A DNA stretch of 64,000 bases from Agroathelia rolfsii (taxonomy: Eukaryota; Basidiomycota; Agaricomycetes; Amylocorticiales; Amylocorticiaceae): NCBI GenBank assembly GCA_018343915.1, contig JABRWF010000002.1, positions 3,534,001 through 3,598,000 on the forward strand, written 5' to 3'. Within the stretch, counting starts at the first letter, position 1. Each line of letters starts with the position of its first letter. The translations under genes and the position numbers were made by a program. Below are positions 44,290 to 55,340 of this stretch, one piece after another. The notes beneath the pieces are model-generated. The model did not search any database. It was not told where the DNA came from and saw nothing but the letters and a program-made list of their open reading frames with translations.

Positions 44290-46119
44290 TCAGGATGTCA
44301 CTTTCGCATAAATCTCGTAGATAGACCAGTGCTCTTCAAGGACGTCCGTCGTTAGAACGGCCTTCAGGTATCTGGTTCTGTCCATGTCGGTCTTTTGTGG
44401 ATGAAAGTTGAATCCACACAGACGTAAGCCTTGGTGAGGTGCATCCGAGCAAGAAAATATGGAGGAAGAAAGATTTATCTAGTTTGGGTTCATGAGATGA
44501 AATGAGAAAAAGCATAAAGATGCACGCGTCTGCACTTACCCAGCTGCCATGACCTGTAGAATGTTGGATGGTAGCCTTTGAAAGGATCTTCTCTGTATTC
44601 GAGTCTACTAATAATATAAGCTCGGCTTGTCGGAATTCTTGAACTTTCAGTAAATCCAAGGTGATACTATCATCCTTTCTTGCGTCTAACCGTATGCATT
44701 CCATAAAAATGAGTGAGTGGATACGAATAGACAAAGGGATCATTTGCCTACAATATAAGCTCTTGAACGCTGTAGTTGGATCATTGTCGACGGCACTAGA
44801 AAGTGGAAAGGTCAAATATGACTGTTCATCAGCTGAACTCAAGAGGTCACGACGCCGCGATTCAAGTTCGAGCATGTCGTGCGCGGCTCCAACTTGATAG
44901 GTGAAAAGAGAATCGTGGATGGACTCAGGGAGGAAGTATATATTAGTCTCAAGCACGCATCTCCTGTCCTTGCAGGGCGTGGTTGATTTATAGCTTGTAT
45001 GAGTGATTGTGTCCTTTTCGACAAGGATCGAAGAAGAGTTTAAGAGCTTATCAAGGTATTCTGTAGCCTGCGTCTATAATAAATTTGTTAGGAATTCATC
45101 TCGGACGAAGGAAATTGAATGGACGAACGACGTGCAGTCTATTCCTCTCGTCACCTTCGGTTCCAACAGTAAAGGCATAACCACCTCCTAACTCAATACC
45201 TTGATCAAGCCAAATTTCGGGAATGGAGTTGCCTATAAATCATGTTAGACAATATCCATTAGTTATTCAAATTCACAGACACGAACCAAGAATTGTGAAA
45301 TAATTGTCGGCCATCTTCATTGCGATATCACCGACGTCAAGAGTCTTCATAATGTCCAGAAATTCGATCACTTGTGATCTATGCAGCATAGCACCATGAC
45401 CGAGCCAGGCAAAAGAAGTGTGTAGGCCCAAATGATTATTGACCGAAGTCCGTAATATACTAGTTAAATGTTCGTGCGGCGGCAAAAGGTGGATGCCATG
45501 GTTGCGATGGGGTGAGTCTTTGATACGAGAATGCAGTGCTGCTAGCACTTCTGGTAGAACAAGGTAATCATCATCTTGTACGAAGCAGTACGGTGTTGTG
45601 GAATTCGCGCATGCCAAGAATCGAGCTTGAAAATAAGCATTGGAAGGCGAGTTATAGACAGTGAGCTTTGATGTGGGACACTCCGCTTCTTCAAAGTCCT
45701 GATAATAATACGAGATGTATGAAAATGGTATTGGTAGAGCACATAAAGCTTACATCGAGGGATACAGGATTTGGGTTGTTATTCCATACAATAATTTCCG
45801 CAATCACCGACTCTCGGATACTAGAATCACATAAAGTGGAAGCGATTTTTACAACATTGGGGAAACGAGACCAGTTCAAAACGATTGCAGTAACGTCTGG
45901 ACCGCCTTCCTGGGAACTGGATAAAGCTTGAACTGGAAAGTCACCATCAAGATGTTCATGTGCAAACGAAGTGTAATGATTCACCGACACGTCGGGATCA
46001 TCATGTCTGAACACATTGGAAGAGCTTTCCAGTTGTAAGCTGCCAGTGTACTGGTACCAGAGAATAGCAAGGATGACTGTAGCCAAAAATGATAGAAAAA
46101 AGTAGCATGAGTTTGTCAT
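44290..46119 (-). CDS. Type II membrane glycosyltransferase-like protein (EXTL2/GT64-like)
   Basis: Likely Golgi-type glycosyltransferase; substrate unknown. Seen: N-terminal anchor MTNSCYFFLSFLATVILAIL, then DVTAIVLNWSRFPNVVKIAS, SVIAEIIVWNNNPNPVSLD, KLTVYNSPSNAYFQARFLAC and TTPYCFVQDDDYLVLPEVLA. VLNW...WNNN...QDDD follows the GT-A plan of EXTL2-like enzymes, with QDDD as metal-binding DxD. Then SFAWLGHGAMLHRSQVIEFL, VGDIAMKMADNYFTILG and NSIPEIWLDQGIELGGGYAF. The last exon, in the frame giving GFNFHPQKTDMDRTRYLKAV LTTDVLEE, ends AKVTS with TGA at 44290-44292. About five introns. I infer the activity; the family assignment rests on motif layout. Confidence 0.6.
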
Positions 46120-46412
46120 TAACGAGTTGGGACCTTGAGAAGAATGCAGCCTCGATCGCTGCTGAGTTTGCCACTGCTAGTGGGTTAGACAAAGTAAGTA
46201 TATTAAATTGACACGGAAGCAAAGGGGGAGCTTCAAGTTGTCGTATACTAGTACATACATAGTAGTATACCCAATATACCAGTACATCATGTACCGTATC
46301 TCATGATCAACAACGACATCGATGACGTCGATTGAACACTTCCGCTTCAACTTATATCAGTACTGATCCCAATGGCTGCTAATTTCATGATTCGTCTCTC
46401 ATCTAACTCATC

Positions 46413-49400
46413 ATGCAGATATCTTCAATCCCACTACCCCGGTCTCAAAGGCTTGAAGCAAGCGCTTCCGATGACGATGGTCAGGCAGAGCATCCTGAGG
46501 AACAGCAAGAGGACCCAGCGGGGCGCAAACGCAGCACCAGAGGTCCAATTCACGATCTTTCTCGCCCAACCACTCAGAGTCTAATGTGCATATGATATGT
46601 AGCTTGTGACCAATGCCGGAAGACCAAGAGCAAATGCGAACGGAGCCCACCACATGCTGATCAATGCAAGAGCTGTGCCGCGGCGGGCCTAAGTGAGTAA
46701 TAATCCTTTATGATAGCCCTCCCTGTATTCTAATCGTTTTTCCCAGTGTGCACCTACGAAGGTGGAACCTTCTTGGTCATAGTTCTATCAGATATGATAT
46801 GCTAACATGTATCAGGTCCAAGCTTCAAGCGTGGCCCTCCCAAAGGGTACATTCACGCGATTGAACAACGTTGGCATCAAGTCGAGTCGATCCTGGGTGC
46901 TATCATCGCAAGCCAGGATACACGCACGCAGTCCGTTCTTTCCGATCTCCGTCAAGATCCGCTTGCGAGAGAGATTATCCATAGAGTGGAGGCTGGCCCA
47001 TTTGTTCGTGTTGACTTCATGGTACACACAGGATTAACTGTGTTTACATGAGGATCTCAGGGGCCACTAGGTCGTATGAATTATGGTGACAATACGACGA
47101 AAGAAGATTTATTTTCTTCCATCCTCGAAGGATCTTCCAGACAAGCTGGTGGTCGCGAAAACCCTCGGTCTAGAAGGCAGTCCCGCATATCGAGGGAGAT
47201 CGTCTCCTCTGTGCAAGGTTTTTCATTTGCCTTTGTTTTCATGCTCCGTTTCTGATTAAAGCACATGTTATTCAGACCCAATGGCCTTGGCAGCACCCAC
47301 CTCCGAATGGCAAGATCTCCTGAGCGCTCGACTTGCGGCATCGTCCAATAGATCTTCACCTTACGGTGTGCCTTTACCTTTTACATCGCCCACCGTTGAC
47401 TATCATGGAACGCCTATATTGCAAAGGCGTAGGCACGATATTCCAGATCCCCCTGGCGTGCACGGCTTATATACTATGGAGCCAGGTAGGCATCTCACCA
47501 TTTTATTGTATCTGCAACGATGATACATACCCTTATCTCCTAGAAGAACAGGATGACTACGATCCAACATTCAGCTCCACTGATGGCATAAACCGTCTGA
47601 GCTTGGACGAAAACAAGGAGGTGTGCAGTATGATTATTGGATAAAGCATGTCTTGCTCACCTATTAGCAGATCAGGTACCACGGAGATGCTAGCGGGCTG
47701 CATCTGTTAGGCAGAAACGAACGCATAGATCAGCGAAAAGAAGATGGAATATGGTTGGTATTATTCACTTATTTGAAAGTAATCTCACAACCCTTGTCAG
47801 GAAGTTGCCCATGGCTCGAACTTGGCCTCGTGCCGAAGAGCAACTTGCTCAAGGGCTTAGTTGGACTGAGGATAATATCGAAGTGAAACTACCGCCTTTG
47901 GCTGAACAGGAACGCATGATCGATCTATATTTTACGTTTATCCACCCTCAGTTCCCTGTGTTGCATAAAGAAGCATTTATGGATGAGTTTAGGCGTAGGC
48001 AAGTCAAATGTTCTCTCAGCCAGTTTTCGCTACTAACGCCATATGATAGGAGCTATAAGTCAGTCTTGGTAACTTGGGTGCATCTATATACTTCTGATTT
48101 ATGTTACCATATAGTGACCCAGCATCTGTATCTGCCCAAAAGAGAGGGGAGGTGGTCCAAGAAGTCACTAAGCTGCTTTTACTCTCCATATTTTCCACCA
48201 CCTCGCGCTTTGCAGAAGACCCGGATCCCAACCTTGAGCCTGGAAGGATGTGGGAGGTTGGTTGTGACTACCTCGACTATGCAAGGGAAATACTCTGTAT
48301 GAAAATGTTCCCAACTTATGCATAATGCCGAAATTCACCATTTGAGGCGTAGCTCGAGTGGGGCACCGCAGTAGTTTGCCGACCTGTCAAGCCCTTTTGA
48401 TACTCGGGATTCGCGAGTTTGGAATAGGTATGCTTGTTTATCTTCTCGTCGCACTAGTGATTCATAGCTTTGATAGGAAATACCGAGGGCGCATGGTTGA
48501 ATATTGGTATGTGCTAGGAGCGTTCAAACAATAGTAAATTTCCTGATACTGGAACAATATATACCTAGGCATAGGTATTCGAATGGTAATGAAGCGCATC
48601 CTTTAAGACTTTGGGCTTTTAGTTAAATTGCTTTTTTAGGCTTATGACCTCGGTTTAAATCATTCTTCGGATGGCTGGAAATTCAAAGGGGTTGATTTGT
48701 TCTCCCCTGATGCCAATCAGCTCCGAAAGTATGTTTGGTGGACTTATCGCTATGTGGATAAGTGAGTGCTAAACATTGAGCATGTTTTTATCATTGTGAG
48801 TTGACTCCTTCCATAGTTGCGCAGCCTTGACTCTGGGACGTCCCATGGCCATCCGTGATAGCGATTACAATACACCGTTTGTTGATATTGATGAGGTAAA
48901 ATATCATGAAGACAATGCTCGTACCTATTCTAATTGTGTACTGCAGAAAAAGGACCAAGAAGTGTGGAAGGCTCTTCCTTATGGCCATCATGACACAAAA
49001 AATTATATTGGTGTTCAAGGATTCTTCTCCACTTGTTTCAGAGTATCCAGCATCTTAAGTGAGCCAAACCCTCTCATAAGATCCGGTAACACAGGGAATG
49101 ACTCACAGAAATGATCTAGCTACTATCATGTCGGGAATCCTGTCGGATTTGTATGCTGTGCGACCGTTGTCAACGACCAAGCGCAAGGTATCACTCGACA
49201 AGCTGGAAACGAGTCTAGGAAAATGGTACAACGGACTACCAGATAGCTTGCAATATGATTTATCCCGACAAGCAACACCACCGCCACCCCCTCACATATT
49301 TATGCTGCACATTCGATACTGGACGGCTTTTCTTCTTCTGTATCGCGCGTTGTAAGTATTGTTTGTTTGGCAACAACGAAGGTCCCAACTGTGTCTAATA

Positions 49401-50513
49401 AACATATCAAAATAGTATTCCCACTCGGGGAGGGTAAATATCTTCCTTAGTCTTTGAAAGTCGTTTTAATGTTTTTGTATCTCTCTAGTGCCCCTGATGA
49501 ACTAAGAAAAGCGATGGAAGGCGATGCACTTGGCACTAAATGTTTTGCCATGTGCCAGCAAGCTGCAAATCATATTGGCACAATCGGTGGGTGCGGACAT
49601 TATTTACATCTAACCAGCTACTCTAAACATTTCGTTGGAATAGCGACAAACTACAAAGCTGCATATACCCTGAAGACATGCTCACCGATGATGAATAGTT
49701 ATATTATGAATGCCGCGTGAGTGGTTTGAAGTTTTTCCTATAGATGTCTGCTCGAAAATGACCTATGCTCTCTATAGCGTGATGCATGTTGTTAGCTGTG
49801 AGTCTTCATTCCTTACTAAAGCAATAGCTAGTTAATTAATTAACTACTACAGTAACATTGAGACCATCTGATGTACAATCATCTCGTGGTTTGCAGTTAT
49901 GTATAGAAGCCATGGAGGACATGGAGGTAAATAAGAAGTTATTGTTATAATTGAAATGCATTGTCTCATACGCCATTCATAGATTGTTTGGCCCAGTGCT
50001 CGTCGATCTCGGGAACTGCTCAGGGGCACTCAAGTTTTCTTTGACCACCCCCCCGCATCTTCCCAAGATACACTAGGGCGCACAGCTAAGCGCAACGCCA
50101 GGAACGCATTCGGCCAGGAAAACGTCTGGGGCGGTGAATCGTCTGGTAGCCAGGAGAATGGAGGATTAGTGATAGCACGTATGCTGGGATTTAACATGCC
50201 GGGATTAAACCCCCCTTATATTCCATATAATACTGGTGGGGTGTATAACGTGGATTGGTGGGCGCATGATCCTACCGTGCAAGCTTCAGCACCAGGATCA
50301 CATATACCCCTATCCGAGACGGCGCCTGGCGGCGACGATCCAAGGTCATCCTCTCGGTCGGCGGCGACGCACTCTCAATTACTTGTTGGCCCTGGAACGT
50401 ATCCGTCCACTGGGAATGCAAATCCAAATTGGATAAACCCTGGCGGACATTACCCTGAAAACTACAACAACTATCCAGGTGCATCGGGTAATGCAAACCG
50501 GTACGAAGCCTGA
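46413..50513 (+). CDS. Zn2Cys6 transcription factor with fungal_trans-type middle region
   Basis: Nuclear regulator. Seen: MQISSIPLPRSQRLEASASD, an acidic Gln/Glu region, then ACDQCRKTKSKCERSPPHAD QCKSCAAAGL and, after an intron in the Met codon, MCTYEGPSFKRGPPKGYIHA IEQRW: a complete six-Cys cluster (C-x2-C-x6-C-x8-C-x2-C-x6-C), a linker with RGPPKGY and a coiled-coil start. The middle region has LPPLAEQERMIDLYFTFIHP QFPVLHKEAF (typical opening of the fungal_trans domain), GCDYLDYAREIL, NCAALTLGRPMAIRD and HIRYWTAFLLLYRA. The C-terminus is Gly/Pro/Asn-rich and ends YPGASGNANRYEA. Roughly 18 short introns. The target pathway is not visible; no obvious regulated cluster lies next to it. Confidence 0.85.
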
Positions 50514-50763
50514 TATATAGCGATGTAAATCTCTGTCTCTAGTTCACATGTATTATATGTAAATGTCAATATGCGCTCTGTTTGAATTCCCTGCGCGGGA
50601 TTATCGATTATTGTCCAAGAATGTGCTTGGCTTGGTGGCAATAAATAAAGAAAAATCGACGATTGCGGAAATGACTGCTTAGCTCCCCCGCTTACGTCAT
50701 GACTACCACCGCTATAAGTGTCCACACCCGCATTTGGACCGCCCTACAGCACTCATCTCGACA

Positions 50764-52097
50764 ATGTCCTTCGCACAGATTCAGACGCGCAACCTGCGAA
50801 ATGCGCTGACACACTCTAAGTCTCTCTCATCTGGGCTAGGTGTCCAAAGCAGACGGAACATGTCCGTCGTTCAGGTACTTTCATCACATCGGGCTTTTTT
50901 TTTTTGCTGTTCATATCTTGAGTTGTCAACCTTTTTTTGCTGTGTATGTGTTTTGGCTATCATGTAGTCCCTTCTCCATGGTTCTCCTGCGGCCAAGCAA
51001 GCTGGCGACCTGGACACTCAGCAGCACTCGAAGCTGGTTGCCAGAGGCAAATATGTTCACGGGATCGAAAGTGCGCTCTTTTAGTATTTTGTTGATTAAG
51101 TCGAGGGTTGTTGGCATGCTCATGGTTGAAGTCAGTTCACCGCGTTAAGCCCGACCAAGTCGAGGCGTACAAGAAGGCTGCGTAGGTGAATGGAAAATAT
51201 GTTGTGCGCAATATTTTTGATGTTTCGTACGCAGGGAGGAATATTATACCGGTTTAATCCAGGATGCAGAGCTAAACGTCAAGCTCACTGGTAACTGGGA
51301 AACGGTCGTCGGCCAACAAGACACTTTCTGTACGTCCTCGAATTTTTACATTCTTGTTCAGGGCTTATAGAAATGAAGACCACATCCTCGAGTATGAGAA
51401 ATGGGGTGGTTACGACAGGACTACAGGCCTCATCCGCAAGGACGGATCCAAGGTTGGATTACTTTTATCATGGAGATCTCCGAACTATGGTGATAATAAT
51501 ACACACTACAGCACCTGCAATCGTACCAGAAGATTTTGCCATATTTGACTTCACGTTCCAACCAGCTTGCCCAGGAGTTCTCTTTCTTCCCCACTGCTGT
51601 TCCTCATACCGTAGGCGGTGTCTTCGAGCTGCGTACATATCAGTTGAAACCCGGTGTACTACTCGAGTGGGAGCAGACATGGTATGTTGTTTCGTCTTCC
51701 TATTTTTATGTTCCCATGATTAAAACTCGTTGCTAGGCGTGGAGGTATTGAGGCTCGCCGTAAGTTTACCGCGCCTGTGGGCGCCTGGTACTCTCAGATC
51801 GGACGTCTGCATCAAGTCCACCACATGTGGCAATATCCGTATGTCCAGATTGTGTTACCTAATTGTTAAGCGTTTATCACCTCAACATAATCCACAGCGA
51901 TCTCAAGACGAGGAAGCAAGTACGTGAGAAGGCTTGGCAAGTGGACGGTTGGGCAGAGACTGTCTCCAAGGTATGTGCATACACTCATTTTTCATTGAGG
52001 ACGTAGTCACCAATTCCTTCATACGTAGACTTCCCAATTAGCCACGGAAATGGACTCGTTTATACTTGCACCTCTTTCTTTTAGTCCTCTCAAGTAA
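50764..52097 (+). CDS. NIPSNAP family protein
   Basis: Conserved mitochondrial protein family, linked to mitophagy signalling in animals; function in fungi unclear. Seen: an Arg/Ser-rich N-terminus (MSFAQIQTRNLRNALTHSKS, then SRRNMSVVQ), a plausible mitochondrial presequence, then SLLHGSPAAKQAGDL, HRVKPDQVEAYKKAAEEYYT, LNVKLTGNWETVVGQQDTF, HILEYEKWGGYDRTTGLIR, GGVFELRTYQLKPGVLLEWE QTW (NIPSNAP core ELRTY), RRKFTAPVGAWYSQIGRLHQ VHHMWQYPDLKTRKQ and the C-terminus QLATEMDSFILAPLSFSPLK. Seven or so introns. The 5' intron (50876-50967) follows MSVVQ. Confidence 0.9.
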
Positions 52098-52246
52098 ATC
52101 TTGACATTTTCGTGTACAGTCACTATGTTTGAATATATAAATGCGACAAGTTATTTAGTAGTCTTTGCTCGGGTCGTTCGGTGCGATGCAGAAAGATGTT
52201 TCAAAAAAAAAATGAGATTATACAGGTGTGATGAAATATTACAGTC

Positions 52247-53084
52247 TTAATCCATTCGTCCCTTCAGCGTGCGAGAAATAACCTTGTCCTTGGTTCTGTT
52301 TACGTTAAACATCAGATAACCTGGACTGAGATCACATATACCGTGATACTCACACTACATGTACTTGCACACCCCAGCCAGAGTATGCATCACGATCTAC
52401 GGCGTTGAGCATCGTCTGGGAGATCGTCTCAAATAAATCTTCTGGCTCAAGATCAGGCTCCCATAGTCCTTCTGCAACACCAAAGAGTTTTGAGCTTGCT
52501 GTCCCCGCGACGACGAAATCTTTGGCAAAATTTATGCATCCGATGAGATCCGTTGCAGCAATGAACGGCTTTATCTTGCCCGAAGGTGTCTTTGATATCC
52601 CAGCGACAACAGGTTCAATGAAATATGGTCCAAAGCGCCGTTCGTAAAGCGTTGACGATACCAAGTGTGTGAAGGTTTCTGGCTCGATCTCACGCTCTTC
52701 CTTGATAGTGTACATGTTTACTCTGAATCGAAACTGTTCATGTCTGGGAAGACTTGAGAAGAAACTCGAGTTATGGTTTGTAGAGGAAAACTGACAATGT
52801 GTAAACATCTGTAGCTAAGCCTGGTAAGCCGACGAAGAGGCGATCGGTGACAGGGAAGATCTAATAGCATCGTCAATCATTGCAATCATATCTCGGCCTG
52901 GTATTGGTCACCTTTTGGAAGTTTCCAGTTACACCCAAAGCTTGGTTTCCCAATCGCAAGTCTGAGGCGATAGCTACACACTCCTTGCCGACCATGGCTA
53001 TGACGGAGCCACCGTTTAGTTCCATGATAGACTGGTAGGAAATTAATATCAGAATAGAGCGAAGGCAAGCAGAGTGCACACCAT
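52247..53084 (-). CDS. PUP3: Proteasome subunit beta type-3
   Basis: Non-catalytic beta3 subunit of the 20S proteasome core. Seen: [145 protein letters not shown] and [12 protein letters not shown]. No propeptide, as expected for beta3. The ATG (53082-53084) is the entire coding part of exon 1; a 50-nt intron (53032-53081) separates it from TCTATCATGG. The reading MSIMELNGG matches the MSIM start of animal beta3 and supports this model; the internal ATG at 53024 is an alternative. About four introns. Confidence 0.92.
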
Positions 53085-53339
53085 TTTGGCTAAATTCGTT
53101 CGGTGAGGCCGAGAAGCAAGAGAGATGAGCAAGGTAGAAGCAAGTGAAAGAGATGAGTTGATGCAGTAGGGGTCGGTGTACGCGTCAATTGCTTGTGAGG
53201 AGGACGCGTCGCCCAGATCGGGCGCATCGATCTCGAGAAGTCTCAGCCATCAACTTGCCGACGGCATCCCTATGTGTTCTTGTAGGTCCTCAGTCCTAAT
53301 CTGTCCCCCTTTCAGAACTGTTGGCCGTCTAGTCTCTTT

Positions 53340-54686
53340 ATGTCGTCAATTCAAGATATGATAAATACTAGAAAAGATGGGGGGCAGCCTCAAGGGTATG
53401 TAAGCCAGCCGAGATTATATACGGATGCGGAGTTGAATTGTTGTTGCGCATTTTGTCTTCCTAGCTCATCTTCAAAAAATCCTATAGACCACTCCTATTC
53501 CACATCCAGGATATCATACCATCCAAAAGTACCCAAGGCGCCCGAGGAAATTGATCAAGCGAAGGATTGGGAGCATCCAGCCCACCCCAACTGCCCCGAC
53601 ACACTCGACTGTCTACCTGCAACCGATGGACGACCCCAACATACACTTCCGGTTATACTACGATGTGCCATTCTAGGCAGTCCCAAGAAGAGGCTGACGA
53701 TCAGAGAAATATATGCTGCCATGGAGAAAAAATACCCATACTATAGGACTGCCGGACCAACATGGAAGGTGAGTCGTTGTATGTCTATCTAGTCCAGAAG
53801 TGACAGTACATCCTCGGTATTTACGCATTCTATCTATCCCAAGCAATCCGTTCGCCATCACCTGTCATTAAACCGTCTGTTTGAGCGCCAGACAAGACCG
53901 GCGACGGATCCAGGTTTTGGATCATACTGGACCGTCAACCTCGAAGCACCGCCTGGGACGAAGCGCCCGCGCAAACGTGGACGAAACAAAAGTAACAACA
54001 ACAACGCCGCAAGTACTATCGGTCTTATGGAGAAAATTGAAGTAAAACCGAATATATTATCGCCTCTGCCGTCACCATCCACAAGTGCCCCAATACCAGA
54101 ATCGTCTAGTCGGTCAACGCTGAACATGGACCTGCTCAAACCGACATTTTCCTTTGGCTCTGTCCTATCAGGGGCAGTTAACACTATGGAAGACGAATTT
54201 GATAATCACAGCGAGCTCGAAGAAGATGACGACTACGAAAGCGAGGACGAAATGACATCTTTTGTTTACCGTGGCCAAACACCCTTCGGCAACGATTCAC
54301 AGTACGACATGCCCGTATATCATGCCCAATCGTTCTCGAGAGCCGTTTTCCCAAAGGAAGGAAGTGGTACAGTGAAAAGAACGTCTGTAGAGACCGGGCG
54401 TATGCTCGAAGAACTGAAAATTGAAGTGGCTGACCTGCGACGGCAGGCGTCCGACACTGCAACCATGAAAAGGCGCATGCTGGACCAACTTGCCGAAGCT
54501 CAAGCAGATGCCACAAGGTCTAGGGCTATTATCAAGACGATGGAAAAGATTCTCGAGGACGAAGGGAAGAAGAGGCAGGAGGCGGAGCGATTGGCACAGG
54601 ATGAAGCTCGATTGAGGAGAAACGCAGAGGAAGCATTAAAGCGCATGCGTCGATTGGAAGCAAACGACATAGACGGTGGTTCCTAA
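53340..54686 (+). CDS. Forkhead transcription factor with C-terminal coiled coil
   Basis: Nuclear DNA-binding protein. Seen: an N-terminal part of about 95 residues (MSSIQDMINTRKDGGQPQGY), then TDGRPQHTLPVILRCAILGS, KKRLTIREIYAAMEKKYPYY, TAGPTWK/QSVRHHLSLNRLF (helix 3, WKQSVRHHLSL, the forkhead hallmark, interrupted by an intron at about 53769-53848) and DPGFGSYWTVNLEAPPGTKR PRKRGRN. A Ser/Pro-rich and acidic stretch (EFDNHSELEEDDDYESEDE) leads to a 90-residue coiled coil from RMLEELKIEVADLRRQ to ALKRMRRLEA. One intron. Forkhead plus a long leucine/arginine-rich coil is not the usual fungal architecture. Possibly dimerising. Confidence 0.87.
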
Positions 54687-55043
54687 AGCCATCGGGCTTA
54701 CATCTTGGAGTTTTATTGGTGGCGGTCTAGTTCATAGTCGGTGATGCATTGATTACGACCCAGTCTTCTGAAGTTCAAGTTCAAAGTTTAGCATTATTGC
54801 AATACGCTACTGGAGGGGTTTAGTAGCGAGCAATTATATAGTACTAGCCTAAGCATGATTCAATACTTTCATAATTAGAGAAAATTCCAGATTGTAATTG
54901 TTAAGCTTGTAACACACTGTGGCATAGCTCGGAATTGAAGATCATGGATGCGAGTAATCTTGCATCATGGTTAAATCCAGTCATGATATTTCCTGAGTAC
55001 TCCCGAAACATAACATATACTTAAGCTGGGCAAGGGCGTCAAC
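54687..55043. other. Intergenic before the tRNA
   Basis: About 350 bp of AT-rich 3' flank of the forkhead gene. No further feature seen. Confidence 0.5.
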
Positions 55044-55149
55044 GGTGCGATGGTGTAGTTGGTTATCACTTCTGTCTAACATGTTGAGCTTTCCTAGGGA
55101 TGGTCACGTGGTACACAGGCGGTCCTCAGTTCGAACCTGGGTCGCATCA
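55044..55149 (+). tRNA. tRNA-Val(AAC) with a 32-nt intron
   Basis: Acceptor stem GGTGCGA pairs with TCGCATC; discriminator A at 55149. D-arm GTGTAGTTGGTTATCAC, anticodon stem TCTGT with ACAGG, loop C-T-AAC-A-C with anticodon AAC at 55078-55080, T-arm CTCAG-TTCGAAC-CTGGG. The intron (55082-55113) sits one base 3' of the anticodon, the canonical eukaryotic position. All four arms close with at most G-T wobbles. Confidence 0.9.
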
Positions 55150-55156
55150 TTTTTTT
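55150..55156 (+). terminator. RNA polymerase III T-run terminator
   Basis: TTTTTTT directly follows the tRNA-Val discriminator base. Confidence 0.85.
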
Positions 55157-55340
55157 GGCGGTATATTTTGGACTTACGCACGTTGATTTTACGGTTTTAA
55201 TGATACAAGAATACACGATCTTGAACTTTTTTCTTTACAAGTAATTGCTAGATTGGATAGGCAGTGTACATTTGCTTGGAATTGTTATCAGGCACGAACT
55301 TCTGTACTTCAAAAAACTTGTTGCGACAAATTTATGGCAG

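Noticed and set aside
47281..50513. Possible second gene downstream within the Zn2Cys6 regulator
   Set aside because: The segments join in frame into the usual Zn2Cys6 plus fungal_trans order, with no internal start context or terminator.
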